DNA of 64,000 nucleotides from Saprospiraceae bacterium. Lineage in GTDB: Bacteria; Bacteroidota; Bacteroidia; Chitinophagales; Saprospiraceae. A program made the translations under genes and the position numbers. The stretch spans positions 2,926,501-2,990,500 of the forward strand of contig JADKFX010000001.1 in NCBI GenBank assembly GCA_016717265.1, read 5' to 3'. Below, piece by piece: positions 35,080-45,062 of the stretch. The number at the start of each line of letters is the position of its first letter. Position 1 is the first letter of the stretch. Below the pieces are notes generated by a model. The model had not been told where the DNA came from. It made no database searches and was given only the letters and a program-made list of their open reading frames with translations.

Positions 35080-36330
35080 TTATTTTCTAATTGCCTCCAC
35101 CGGATCCATTCTAGATGCACTAATTGCTGGAATTATGCCTGCGATAATACCGATAATTATCGAAAGTGCAAATCCAAGAAATACATTTTCAAGTGACATA
35201 TAAATTGGGAAATCTACTAAACTAGAAATAATAGTAAGAATTATCCAAACCAACAATAAGCCAATAATTCCACCTATAATACAAAGTATAATTGCCTCCA
35301 ATAAATATTCCAAAAGTATGAAATAGCGTTTTGCGCCTATCGCCATTTTAATACCAATAAGATTGGTTCGCTCCTTTACAGATACAAACATGATGTTTGC
35401 AACACCAAATGCACCAACTAGCATCGCAAACAAACCAATAATAAAGCCAGCAAAATTGATGACACCAAAAACACTATCCACAATATTTGTCAACATCGTA
35501 AGCTCATTAATAGCAAAATTATTTTTTTCTTTTGGCCGCAATCCCCTACTCGGCCTTAATATACTTGCTACTTCATATTTTAATTCATCCAAATCTACTC
35601 CTTTTTTGGCTTTAACATTTACCAATGTCCCCCAGGTAGAACTCGGATTAATTGACACTAATTTTCTTGCTGTATTAAACGGAATAAAAGCAGCTTCATC
35701 GTTTGGCATAATATCAAGAATCGATTTTCCTTCCTTTTTTAAAATTCCAATGATTTGAAAATATTGGCCGAATAATCGAACTTCTTTCCCTACTCCATTC
35801 CCGTTTGGGAATAATGATTCCGCTAATTTATTGCCTAAAATGGTTTGATTACTTCCTACTTGAAAATCTTTTGGTGAAAAATAAGATCCATCTTCAAATT
35901 CCATTTTTATTACTTGCTCATAATCTTCGGTAATTCCAGCCATATAAGCCCCTTCAACAAATTGATCCCTATATTTAATTGTACGACCTGGTAAAAAGAC
36001 CGTTAAGGAAGCAGCTTGATATAATTTAGATTTTGATTCGATTGCTTTCAGATCATTAATATCTGGCGTTGGTCTTGCCATATATTTATAAAAATTTTGA
36101 CCAGGATCCTCTTGCCAAGGCCATTTATCAATATAGATCACATCATTTCCAAGCTTTTCAAAGCTCTGAACAATGTTATCCTGCAAAGAATCAACTGCTG
36201 AAAGCACTGCAATAACACAAAAGATACCAATCGTAATTCCTAATAATGTTAAAAAACTCCGAAGTCTGTTCGAGATTAGTTGTTGAATTGCTTGTCTTAA
36301 GCTGTCGGATAATATTCTAAAAAAGATCAA
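35080..36330 (-). CDS. MacB-like ABC transporter permease (FtsX family)
   Basis: 416 residues: one N-terminal membrane segment (about 22-45, LTLLGITIGIFCVIAVLSA), a periplasmic MacB core domain (about 50-280), then three membrane segments (about 290-320, 340-372 and 380-405) with the FtsX motif GAFGVANIMFVSVKERTNLI and a closing GIIPAISASRMDPVEAIRK. The permease acts in the inner membrane with an ATPase, which is not encoded here. Such proteins take part in efflux, lipoprotein transport or envelope signalling. A TAATTTTG element on the minus strand lies just upstream. Confidence 0.9.
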   Translation of the reverse strand: MIFFRILSDSLRQAIQQLISNRLRSFLTLLGITIGIFCVIAVLSAVDSLQDNIVQSFEKLGNDVIYIDKWPWQEDPGQNFYKYMARPTPDINDLKAIESKSKLYQAASLTVFLPGRTIKYRDQFVEGAYMAGITEDYEQVIKMEFEDGSYFSPKDFQVGSNQTILGNKLAESLFPNGNGVGKEVRLFGQYFQIIGILKKEGKSILDIMPNDEAAFIPFNTARKLVSINPSSTWGTLVNVKAKKGVDLDELKYEVASILRPSRGLRPKEKNNFAINELTMLTNIVDSVFGVINFAGFIIGLFAMLVGAFGVANIMFVSVKERTNLIGIKMAIGAKRYFILLEYLLEAIILCIIGGIIGLLLVWIILTIISSLVDFPIYMSLENVFLGFALSIIIGIIAGIIPAISASRMDPVEAIRK

Positions 36331-36348
36331 AATCTATTTTTATGGATT

Positions 36349-36356
36349 CAAAATTA
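36349..36356 (-). promoter_or_regulatory. Possible -7 element for the MacB-like permease
   Basis: On the minus strand TAATTTTG matches TAnnTTTG, 18 bp before the ATG. The nearest TTTG upstream gives a spacer of only 13 bp, so this is uncertain. Confidence 0.35.
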
Positions 36357-36460
36357 AGCTTAGCAAGGTCAAATTTTGAAGTATTTCGACCAAATAACAA
36401 AAAATATATACGATTAAACAACAATCCTACATAAAATTCATTGAATATTTGTCAAAAGAC

Positions 36461-36492
36461 TTGATTTTAGTATACTCGAAACACTATTTTTG
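36461..36492 (+). promoter_or_regulatory. Promoter of queA
   Basis: TTG (36461-36463), a 21-bp spacer and TATTTTTG (36485-36492) fit the Bacteroidota -33/-7 pattern. The queA ATG begins 20 bp after the -7 box, giving a short leader. Confidence 0.65.
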
Positions 36493-36512
36493 CCGAAAAT
36501 TAAAAAGCTCAC

Positions 36513-37577
36513 ATGCGCACAAAATTATCACAGTTTACCTTTACCCTTCCAAAGAATTTAATTGCCCAATATCCAACAGATGAAAGATCAGATGCCCGGA
36601 TGATGGTAATTCACAAGGATACTGGTAAAATCGAACACAAACAATTTAAAGATCTTCTAAATTACGCTCAGGATAAAGACGCCATTATCATCAATAACAC
36701 CAAAGTTTTTCCAGCCCGAATGTTTGGAAGAAAAGAAAAGACTGGTGCAAAAATTGAAGTCTTTTTATTGAGAGAATTAAATAAAGAAGTTCGTCTTTGG
36801 GATGTTTTAGTGGATCCGGCAAGAAAAATTAGGGTTGGCAATAAATTATATTTTTATGATAAGAACGGAAAAGAGGTTCTGGTTGCAGAAGTCGTAGATA
36901 ATACAACGTCTAGAGGCAGAACCATTCGTTTTTTGTTTGATGGAGATCAAACGGCTTTTCAGAATGCATTAAAAATATTAGGTCAAACGCCATTGCCAAA
37001 ATACATTACAAGGAATCTGGAAGCTTCTGATGAGGAACGCTACCAAACGATTTATGCTAAAGAAATCGGAGCTGTAGCCGCTCCGACTGCAGGTTTGCAT
37101 ATGAGTCGCGAATTGTATAAAATGTTGCAGATTAAAGGGGTGAATTTTGGGGAAGTCACATTACATGTTGGTCTTGGAACATTTCGAACTATAGATGTAG
37201 AAGATTTATCTAAACATAAAATGGAAGCTGAATACTTCCGAATTGACGAATCAACTGCAACTTTAGTGAATGAAGCTAAAGATAGCAGTAATAATGTAAT
37301 ATCTATAGGCACTACGACAATGCGGGCTTTAGAATCTTCTGTTTCTGCTTCAAAGTATTTAAAACCAGCTGAAGGTTGGACCAATCTTTTTATTTATCCA
37401 CCCTATGAGTTTAGAGTGGCCAATGTATTGCTTACAAACTTTCATCTGCCTAAATCAAGTTTATTAATCATGGTTTCCGCTTTTACAGGCCACGAATTAT
37501 TAAATGAAGCCTATGAAATGGCGATTAAAGAAAAATATCGCTTTTATAGTTATGGAGATAGCATGATGATCATTTAA
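36513..37577 (+). CDS. queA: S-adenosylmethionine:tRNA ribosyltransferase-isomerase
   Basis: 354 residues, normal for QueA. Motifs include LIAQYPTDERSDARMMVI, IINNTKVFPARM, GAVAAPTAGLHMS, EVTLHVGLGTFR and NFHLPKSSLLIMVSAFTG. The enzyme transfers and rearranges the ribosyl part of SAM onto preQ1 in tRNA to make epoxyqueuosine. No other queuosine gene is in the window. Confidence 0.95.
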   Translation: MRTKLSQFTFTLPKNLIAQYPTDERSDARMMVIHKDTGKIEHKQFKDLLNYAQDKDAIIINNTKVFPARMFGRKEKTGAKIEVFLLRELNKEVRLWDVLVDPARKIRVGNKLYFYDKNGKEVLVAEVVDNTTSRGRTIRFLFDGDQTAFQNALKILGQTPLPKYITRNLEASDEERYQTIYAKEIGAVAAPTAGLHMSRELYKMLQIKGVNFGEVTLHVGLGTFRTIDVEDLSKHKMEAEYFRIDESTATLVNEAKDSSNNVISIGTTTMRALESSVSASKYLKPAEGWTNLFIYPPYEFRVANVLLTNFHLPKSSLLIMVSAFTGHELLNEAYEMAIKEKYRFYSYGDSMMII

Positions 37578-37657
37578 AATTTTACAAATCCGGAACTATT
37601 TTAGCAATATTTCCATTTTAATACCAATTAACTAATCATAAAACTAAAATTGAAAAT

Positions 37658-37879
37658 ATGTACTGGACCTTAGAATTAGCTCATCATTTGGAAGAAGCGC
37701 CATGGCCTGCATCACGAGATGAGTTGATAGATTTTGCAATTCGATCCGGAGCTCCTATAGAAGTACTGGAAAATCTTCAAGAATTGGAAGATGATGAAGA
37801 AATATATGAAAGCATGGAAGACATTTGGCCTGATTATCCAAGAAAAGATGACTTCTTGTTTAATGAAGATGAATATTAA
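37658..37879 (+). CDS. DUF2795 protein
   Basis: 73 residues, strongly acidic toward the C-terminus (ELEDDEEIYESMED, then LFNEDEY). The N-terminus MYWTLELAHHLEEAPWPAS and the middle SGAPIEVLENLQ are the DUF2795 pattern widespread in Bacteroidota. No enzymatic motif is present and the role is unknown. The gene is closed by a terminator 7 bp past its stop, just before cmk. Confidence 0.85.
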   Translation: MYWTLELAHHLEEAPWPASRDELIDFAIRSGAPIEVLENLQELEDDEEIYESMEDIWPDYPRKDDFLFNEDEY

Positions 37880-37885
37880 ACTTAT

Positions 37886-37917
37886 AAAATCCTGTTCAAG
37901 CAACAGGATTTTTTTAT
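37886..37917 (+). terminator. Rho-independent terminator between the DUF2795 gene and cmk
   Basis: An 11-bp stem, AAAATCCTGTT / AACAGGATTTT, with loop CAAGC, is followed by a T run to about 37915. It ends only about 10 bp before the cmk start, leaving almost no room for a separate cmk promoter. Confidence 0.85.
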
Positions 37918-37927
37918 TCCTATAAAA

Positions 37928-38617
37928 ATGTACATGATTATTGCAATTGATGGGCATTCAGCATGTGGAAAAAGTACATTAGCTAAAGACTTAGCTAAAA
38001 AATTGCAAGTTACCTATATTGATTCAGGGGCCATGTATCGGGCAGCTACACTTTATTTAATCAAAAACAAACTTTCTTTAAATCAACTTTCTCTTCAACA
38101 AAATTTAGATCAGATTAAAATTGATTTTATTCCAGGAGAGAATCCGAAGATCTTATTAAATAATACGGATGTCACCGATGAAATCCGGTCACCAAAAGTA
38201 TCTGAACTTGTCAGTGAAGTTTCAACGATTCCAGAACTCCGTAAAAAGATGGTGCAATTACAAAAATCAATGGCTTTAGAAAAATCTGTAATTATGGATG
38301 GTAGGGACATTGGGAGTGTAGTCTTTCCTTTTGCAGAAATTAAATTTTTTGTTACTGCCGATCTTGAAACAAGAGCCAACAGACGTTTTGAAGAATTAAA
38401 AAAGAAAGATGCAAATATTTCAATTGAAGATATTAAGGCAAATCTTATGAAAAGAGATCAAATTGATTCAAATAGGAATGATAGCCCATTAATTCAAACC
38501 TCTGATGCTATTTTGATAGATAATAGTAGACTTACAAGAATAGAACAATGTAATCTTGCTTTGGAAATTATTTTAAGTAAAGGAATATTTGAAAATAATT
38601 CGGGTTCAAACAATTAA
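37928..38617 (+). CDS. cmk: Cytidylate kinase
   Basis: 229 residues. The P-loop DGHSACGKST is near residues 8-17, followed by YIDSGAMYRAAT, the CMP-binding insert, MDGRDIGSVVFP and RANRRFEEL. It phosphorylates CMP and dCMP. A second in-frame ATG two codons on is also possible. The start comes straight after a terminator, so expression may depend on partial read-through from the DUF2795 gene or on an undetected promoter. Confidence 0.94.
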   Translation: MYMIIAIDGHSACGKSTLAKDLAKKLQVTYIDSGAMYRAATLYLIKNKLSLNQLSLQQNLDQIKIDFIPGENPKILLNNTDVTDEIRSPKVSELVSEVSTIPELRKKMVQLQKSMALEKSVIMDGRDIGSVVFPFAEIKFFVTADLETRANRRFEELKKKDANISIEDIKANLMKRDQIDSNRNDSPLIQTSDAILIDNSRLTRIEQCNLALEIILSKGIFENNSGSNN

Positions 38618-38983
38618 TTCAGAAACCATATTAAAGCAAATAAGCCAATCGCAAGAGGTTTGGTTGAATTCATCTTACGCTACTACAGTATTGAGTGGGT
38701 CAAGTTCAGTTTCTGTAACGCAATCGTTTTTTTTCAAAATAGACAAGACCTGGTCAAAATGGAATCTGTGCCCAATTTCTGTTGATCTGAACCCAAGACC
38801 TTGGGGTTCGAAATCAAGCTAATGTCGATAATTCTATCGCTATTTATTCAACTTTACCTTTCAATTATTCTTAAGTATGATCCCTATTAATTAAAAAACA
38901 CAATCGAATTATAGATATGTACATTAAATAAAAAAGACCATTCAAAACATGAATGGTCTTTTTTATTTAAGATTTAATTTAAA
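38618..38983. other. Intergenic region, 366 bp, with a GC-rich hairpin
   Basis: This lies between cmk and the convergent 1910-residue gene. It holds the bidirectional terminator at 38924-38970 and, upstream of it, a strong hairpin GAACCCAA / TTGGGGTTC (38789-38809) with a 4-nt loop and one bulged G. The 77-codon frame across it has no recognisable product. The hairpin includes GGTTCGAAATC, resembling a tRNA T arm, but no cloverleaf can be drawn around it. Confidence 0.6.
38924..38970. terminator. Bidirectional terminator between cmk and the 1910-residue secreted protein gene
   Basis: A perfect 21-bp stem has core GACCATTCA / TGAATGGTC and loop AAACA (38945-38949), with A and T runs on its two sides. 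The symmetry gives a T run on either strand, so it can end both convergent transcripts. Confidence 0.92.
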
Positions 38984-41900
38984 TTATCTAATTAAGGTAA
39001 AATCTCCTTTATAGATGTCTGATCCTTCAGAACCAACGTATTCAATTTCTGCGTAGAACACATAGACACCTGGTAATGCATGATCACCATTCCATTCACC
39101 ATTCCATCCTACATTAGGATCTAAGTTTCCATCTTTTATATTGGAAGCAGAAAACACCATTTCTCCCCAACGATCATAAACATTTAAGGACTTAATATTT
39201 CTTACACGTTTTCCTTTAATATTCCAAAGATCATTTACTTTATCGCCATTTGGTGTAAATGCAGTTGGCCACCATACATCTTTCAAAATTCTAACAACTA
39301 CTCTCACTCTATCTTGAATTGTACAACCTGCAGCATCTGTAATTGTAATTAAGAAATCTCTTGTTGTATCTGCAGGATATCTTAATTTATTATCCCATGA
39401 AATATTCTGATTCAAATTTAACCAAGCCGTATCTCTATAGTTTGGATTAAATGTTCCTCCTCTAACAAAATTAAGCAATGTGTCCAATTGAACTTCTTGA
39501 TCCTGATCAACTATTATGGTTTGATCAACACCCATACTCAATTTTCCTGGCTCAATTAAAGTCAATGTAGTATCATGTAAACAACCATTAATATCTCTTA
39601 CTGTTAGACGATAATTTCCCTGGCTTAAATTATTGAATTTTGTATTCGTAGAAAAAGCACCATTATTGAAAGAATATTCTAAACCTTGTGCATTTCCAGT
39701 TGCAATAATTCCTGCGATATCAATAGCGCCGTTCCGTTCTCCAAAACATAATGGATTTTGAGATAAAACATTAAAACCAACTAATGGATTTCCAATTTCC
39801 AGAACTTCTATATCAATAAATTCTATACAACCATTATTTTGATCTTTTACTTCAACTCTGTAAGATCCTGGTTTATCAATAGTAACTTTTGGTGTGCCTG
39901 CTCCTGCGATAATACTACCATTAGCAGTTTGCCAAGTATATCTATCAATTGTTCCAGACTGACCTCTTGAGCCACTCGCATCCAACTGAACTTGTTTTAC
40001 AGAGCATGTTAATTGTCCAATTTGGCTAATATCCGGAATTGGTTTTCTAAGATCTGCCGTTACATTAACACTTGTAGAGTCAACGCAACCATTATCATTA
40101 TTGGTAACAATAATTCGATAAGAACCTGTAGCATCCACTTTAGGTGTATATGTATTTCCGTTTTGAATAGTTCCCGGTCCTGCCCATTTTACGCTAAAGT
40201 TTGATCCTTTAGAAGATCCATTACCATCTAAATCAACAACCAATCGATCGCAAGTTATTGGTAAAGGAGTTCCTGTAGCTACGGTTGGTTTTAAAACATC
40301 AATACTTATATTATAAGTAATTTCATTTGTACAATTTGAAATTGGGTCAGTTACAAATAATTTATAAGTACCAGGACCATTAATAGCCGTTGTATTTCCT
40401 GTTTGAGGACCAGGGTTAACGAAACTACCGTTTGTTGTACTCCAAATATAATTTAATGGTGAACCAGAACCACTCGTTGAAGCAAGTCCATCCAGTGTAA
40501 TGGAAGTAACTGCACACGTTAATTTATTAACTCCATTAATGGCTGCTTTAGGAAAATCATACCAGGTAACTGGCACCGCATCAAATTTTAAGCAGCGATC
40601 ATTTAAAACAACATTTCCTGTTGCAGGATCCAAATTACCCATGAAAACTGCGATGAAATAGGTTTTACCTAATTGCATAGTAGCAGGATCAAAGACAAAT
40701 GTTCCATTTCCATTAAAACGTAGGAATGTTCCTCCCAATGGATTTGCTTGTGATCCATCATAAAGTACATAGCGAATTACATCATTTCCATCTGGTGTTC
40801 CTGCGGCATAAACTGCTTGAGCAGTACCATCTTTACATAAAATGATCGGAGTTTTATTGAGCAAACCAAGTCCATTAATACATGGACATTCATAGGTATT
40901 ACTGATGGTATCCGGTAAACAACTATGTCTATCATTAATTACTAATCTATATACATCATTATTTTTAACCCAATCCGTTTGCCAAGTATTTGCACCTATA
41001 AAACTACCTGGTAAAACGCCACTTGGAATTGCTAAACCATCAACTGTCCAGGAAGCGCGATCTCCATTTTGGCCGTCTACTGTAATCCTATAATTTTCAG
41101 CTGTATTATCACATTCTGGAGGATTTGCACCTAACCAATTTGGTGCATCCCAATGGGTAACAGTAACTGTATCTGTAGTTATGCAACCTCTTGCATTTTC
41201 AGTCAATTCATAAGTATAGGTACCTTTACCGGTAACGGTAGTATTGGTCTTATCAATTGCAGTATCTGCTATGCTAGCAGATCCAGGACCTGATAAAAAC
41301 CTCCAACTTGGTGAACCTAAATTTGTAATACCATTTAATTGATAATTGTAAAAACAAATACTATCATTCTGACCAGCATCTGGATTAGGATATGGATTCC
41401 AAATAATGGGTTGATTGTTACTAACGCGTTTACAAGGATCTAAAGGATCTACGATGCCATCAAAATCTTTATCATCACCAACTACCCGGGTGATATAATA
41501 AGCTTTTCCAGTAACCATGATGGTTGGATCAAAACAGATCATATCCAATCTTGAATAGAATGTATCAATTTTAGGTAAGGCTGGATTTGTTTCATTCCAT
41601 GAAGATTGATGGAATACATACATTACAACATCTTCTGGATCTGTTATTTCATCCACTATACTATTAATGGAAACACATTTATCAACACAAACTTCAATTG
41701 GGATAGTGTCTAATTGACCCGCATTAATATTTCCACAATTACAATTATAATCATCAATTATTAAATTAGAAATACATCCATTTGCATCTTGAATCTCTAC
41801 CTTAAACTGTGTTAAACTCACTAATGTATCTGTGGTATAAACATTGCCGACAATGGTTCCACCACCTTGTATAATTGTGAAGGGTGGTTTACCATCATTA

Positions 41901-44716
41901 ATAACAATAGTAGCTTTATAAGGATATCTTGGATCGTTATAATCCAAACAAATTTTTTGATCAACAAAAATAAATGGAGATGGGTTGAATGTTATACTAA
42001 CCTGATCTGCTGCCAAACAACTTTGATTATCTTCTGAAAATTCAAACACATAGGTACCGTATACACCTTGTGTATTTACATTAGAAGTTGGAAGTGCGTC
42101 ATCAGAGAATGTAACACCACTTGGACCTGAAATAAGTTTCCATTTTAAACTAGAACCTGTAACACTAGATTTTCCTTGCAGATCATAGATGGTTCCGCAG
42201 ATTGCATCATCAACGCCAGCATTCGGCAATGGATTTTGGAAAAATGAAAATGGTTTAGGACCATCTACCTGCACACAACCTGCTAAAAAGTCAATACCAC
42301 CCTGACCATTTTTCTTTCCAAGTAATGCAAAGATGTAGTAGGTTTTACCATAGATAAAAGTGGCGTCGTATATGACTGTTTTAGAAGATAAGATTTTAAT
42401 AAACGGACCACCAGCAGCAGCATTATCTGGATCTGGGTCTGTTGTTAAAACAAAGATCAGTGTATCATTTGGATCTGGTTGCTCTGTTTGATCATCATAA
42501 AAGAATGTAAAGCTTTGATCCTCACATTTATTTTCAACTGATTTTGTCAATTGACCAACTACATTCGTGCATTTGCATTCATGATCAAAATTAAAGCTAA
42601 GAATACAACCCATTACATCCCGAATCAAAATGGTATAACTGGTTAAGTTGTCATGGAAATTGGATGTATAAATATTATTTACATCAATGGTACCATTTCC
42701 TTGAACAACGGTATATGGTGGTGTGCCACCTTTCACTTCAAAGCGAAGTTTATATTGTGTTTGTTTAACATTGCAGAGATAGGTAATGCCAGATGAATCT
42801 GGTGTTGAATTAAAGAATAAATCAACGGTATCAGATCCATCACAACCTAAGCGTGATTCTGAATAAACATATCGATAAATACCAAATTTATCAACTTTTA
42901 CATTTGATTTAGGATCTGTACTATCTGTTATTGTCGAACTCCCTGGACCAGAAAGTTGAGTCCATTGACCACCTACATCTTTAGTTCCTTGAAATTGATT
43001 GTCTAAATTACAGATACTATCATTTGGGCCTGCTTGAGGCGCAGGTACTGGTCTGATTGCTACTCTAATACATTTTTCACAACTTCTACCACAATCTGTA
43101 TCATAAAATACACATACGGTACCTGTATCCCCTGGAGGAAGCAACCATTTAATTTCAACTCCAGAAGAGTCAGGCTTTGTTGTAACAAAACCACCATCTA
43201 CTGTCCAAGTATAGAAATTAACTTTTTGAGAAATAAAAGTGTCTATAAAATAATTGCCATTTTTTCCTACACATAATACTAAATCCCCTGCTAAAGGAAA
43301 ACATTTAGGTGCCAAATCTCCTTCATTAAAAGTTTCACAAAAGGTCTTTGCGCATATTGCAAACTCAGTTTGTAACTCAACCCTAACATTGACCTCAACA
43401 CAATAATCTTCATCAATTGCATCCACTATAAGGCGTTCATCTAAACTTATTGTTTTCTTTTGAAAATCATTCTTTTTATACCAACGATATTCAAATTGAT
43501 AGGTTTCACCAACACTACAGGGTCTAAGAATACTAACATTTGGAGATATTTCAACCATTCCACCTAAGCATTGTACTCTCCATTTTGGAGTGTAATCAAC
43601 ATTAACAGCAGTCAAAACAATTGAGCTATCACATCTATACGGGTCTGTTGATTTTGGCAAATCAATATTAAATTGGTCTTTACAAGGTTGATGTGCCCTG
43701 CCTAATGCATCAATATAAGGTTCATTATCGCAGGTGATATAAAATACATCTGCAGGCATTGGCTGATCTAAAACATTAAATTTAACTACGGAATCATATT
43801 TACAGCAATTTGCATCTGTAAATTGCTCCCGATACTCACCGGACTGGTTAATTCGTTGGGTATGCCATTTATAGCCTCCAGGATTAACCTGCTCCCAACA
43901 AAGAATTCTGTCTTTTCCAAGTCTGTCTGCAATGGGTCTAACTTTAACAGTTGCACACTGCGGACCTTCTTGGGAACAGATGGATCCACTTTGAGGATTT
44001 CCTATATAAGCTGTAACGCAAATAACAAAATCACCTTCATCAGGAAAATCCAAGGTAATTTCATTTGAATTACCACCTACTTCATCACCATCGAGTGTCC
44101 ACACATAAGTGGGAGAGCAACCTCCTGGTTGATCATTTACGAAAAACCGCACATTACATGCACCTACACAAACTGGTTGGATTATTTTGCTAGCAATATT
44201 GTTTATAAAGCCTAATGGACTTAAAGATGGTGGGCCACCACCTGAGGTGCTTAAAGTAAAGTCACAAATATCACCACTACAACCATCTACCCATAAATAG
44301 TAAGTTTTACATGCTTGCAAATTTGCAGAAACGACTTGAACACTATTTGGTGGCACACATGGAATAGATCTACATGCGATTTCTTCACCACAATTGCAGT
44401 CGCCCCAAATACCAAACTGGAGACCTTGGGTTGTGGTACAACCACCGATTGTCAAGGTGACGGTAACATTACCTCCTTGACAAACAAATCCCCACCAACT
44501 CGTATTATGTCCAGCTCCACCCTGTGAACAAAGGGGTGAACAAGGACTCGGAATGGTGCTTGGGTTATTACAGGCATAACCATTTACCTCGTCCAAAGAA
44601 CATAAAACACTGGCTAATTCGCATTCTTCAGCCATGGGCGGAGTACACTGAGCCAGTAATTGTGGACTATTACTAATCCAAAAAATACATATTAAAGAAA
44701 GTAAAATTCGATACAT
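38984..44716 (-). CDS. Giant T9SS cargo (1910 aa) with PKD/Ig-like repeats, SprB-like repeat and CHU_C (type B) sorting domain
   Basis: The signal peptide ends at about LLAQ (residue 23), and a Cys-rich N-terminal domain of about 140 residues follows (HNTSWWGFVCQGG ... TYYLWVDGC). Many Ig/PKD-like modules follow, some recurring as pairs, for example two sets with PNAGVDDAICG-like and GTYVFEFSEDNQSC-like segments and intervening VYTTD blocks. Near residues 1655-1740 is an SprB-like repeat (GNYRLTVRDINGCLHDT). The last ~95 residues are the gliding-motility C-terminal domain (WWPTAFTPNGDKVNDLWNI, LNVYDRWGEMVF, PGVYVFYAEIEY). Such proteins are exported by T9SS and kept at the surface; adhesion or polymer binding is inference. 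A bidirectional terminator closes the gene. Confidence 0.9.
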   Translation of the reverse strand: MYRILLSLICIFWISNSPQLLAQCTPPMAEECELASVLCSLDEVNGYACNNPSTIPSPCSPLCSQGGAGHNTSWWGFVCQGGNVTVTLTIGGCTTTQGLQFGIWGDCNCGEEIACRSIPCVPPNSVQVVSANLQACKTYYLWVDGCSGDICDFTLSTSGGGPPSLSPLGFINNIASKIIQPVCVGACNVRFFVNDQPGGCSPTYVWTLDGDEVGGNSNEITLDFPDEGDFVICVTAYIGNPQSGSICSQEGPQCATVKVRPIADRLGKDRILCWEQVNPGGYKWHTQRINQSGEYREQFTDANCCKYDSVVKFNVLDQPMPADVFYITCDNEPYIDALGRAHQPCKDQFNIDLPKSTDPYRCDSSIVLTAVNVDYTPKWRVQCLGGMVEISPNVSILRPCSVGETYQFEYRWYKKNDFQKKTISLDERLIVDAIDEDYCVEVNVRVELQTEFAICAKTFCETFNEGDLAPKCFPLAGDLVLCVGKNGNYFIDTFISQKVNFYTWTVDGGFVTTKPDSSGVEIKWLLPPGDTGTVCVFYDTDCGRSCEKCIRVAIRPVPAPQAGPNDSICNLDNQFQGTKDVGGQWTQLSGPGSSTITDSTDPKSNVKVDKFGIYRYVYSESRLGCDGSDTVDLFFNSTPDSSGITYLCNVKQTQYKLRFEVKGGTPPYTVVQGNGTIDVNNIYTSNFHDNLTSYTILIRDVMGCILSFNFDHECKCTNVVGQLTKSVENKCEDQSFTFFYDDQTEQPDPNDTLIFVLTTDPDPDNAAAGGPFIKILSSKTVIYDATFIYGKTYYIFALLGKKNGQGGIDFLAGCVQVDGPKPFSFFQNPLPNAGVDDAICGTIYDLQGKSSVTGSSLKWKLISGPSGVTFSDDALPTSNVNTQGVYGTYVFEFSEDNQSCLAADQVSITFNPSPFIFVDQKICLDYNDPRYPYKATIVINDGKPPFTIIQGGGTIVGNVYTTDTLVSLTQFKVEIQDANGCISNLIIDDYNCNCGNINAGQLDTIPIEVCVDKCVSINSIVDEITDPEDVVMYVFHQSSWNETNPALPKIDTFYSRLDMICFDPTIMVTGKAYYITRVVGDDKDFDGIVDPLDPCKRVSNNQPIIWNPYPNPDAGQNDSICFYNYQLNGITNLGSPSWRFLSGPGSASIADTAIDKTNTTVTGKGTYTYELTENARGCITTDTVTVTHWDAPNWLGANPPECDNTAENYRITVDGQNGDRASWTVDGLAIPSGVLPGSFIGANTWQTDWVKNNDVYRLVINDRHSCLPDTISNTYECPCINGLGLLNKTPIILCKDGTAQAVYAAGTPDGNDVIRYVLYDGSQANPLGGTFLRFNGNGTFVFDPATMQLGKTYFIAVFMGNLDPATGNVVLNDRCLKFDAVPVTWYDFPKAAINGVNKLTCAVTSITLDGLASTSGSGSPLNYIWSTTNGSFVNPGPQTGNTTAINGPGTYKLFVTDPISNCTNEITYNISIDVLKPTVATGTPLPITCDRLVVDLDGNGSSKGSNFSVKWAGPGTIQNGNTYTPKVDATGSYRIIVTNNDNGCVDSTSVNVTADLRKPIPDISQIGQLTCSVKQVQLDASGSRGQSGTIDRYTWQTANGSIIAGAGTPKVTIDKPGSYRVEVKDQNNGCIEFIDIEVLEIGNPLVGFNVLSQNPLCFGERNGAIDIAGIIATGNAQGLEYSFNNGAFSTNTKFNNLSQGNYRLTVRDINGCLHDTTLTLIEPGKLSMGVDQTIIVDQDQEVQLDTLLNFVRGGTFNPNYRDTAWLNLNQNISWDNKLRYPADTTRDFLITITDAAGCTIQDRVRVVVRILKDVWWPTAFTPNGDKVNDLWNIKGKRVRNIKSLNVYDRWGEMVFSASNIKDGNLDPNVGWNGEWNGDHALPGVYVFYAEIEYVGSEGSDIYKGDFTLIR

Positions 44717-45062
44717 ATTGTAATTGTTTATCTTAAATATTATAAATAATAATTATATTAACATCAGAAAGCGAAATAAAATTAATAATTTATTTAACTT
44801 TCATTGTATTTATTTTCACAGATAATAAAGCAAATATCCAAAAACTATACCGATCTAATTCATTCAGCTTCTAACACGATCAACTATATTTTCATCTTTT
44901 AACTTATTATCTTCTTAAATGTCTTCTAAACATAAGACCCTCTACCTCCTCATTTCGCTTCTTTACAAAAATAATTATTTATCTTTTTTATATATGTTGA
45001 AATTATAACTAGATAAAATACAATTACTCAACGTATAAACGCCTATAAATGTGATACTTAAA
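44717..45062. other. Intergenic region, 346 bp
   Basis: AT-rich spacer between two giant minus-strand genes. A TATTTTTG box on the minus strand at 44966-44973 would give a 240-nt leader for the 1910-residue gene; I treat it as weak. No hairpin terminator for the 1791-residue gene is evident on the other side. Confidence 0.45.

Noticed and set aside
38781..38820. tRNA gene suggested by GGTTCGAAATC
   Set aside because: No acceptor, D or anticodon stems can be formed around the T-arm-like sequence.
38589..38822. 77-codon open frame after cmk
   Set aside because: It overlaps the end of cmk, spans the GC-rich hairpin, and its product shows no domain or composition typical of a protein.
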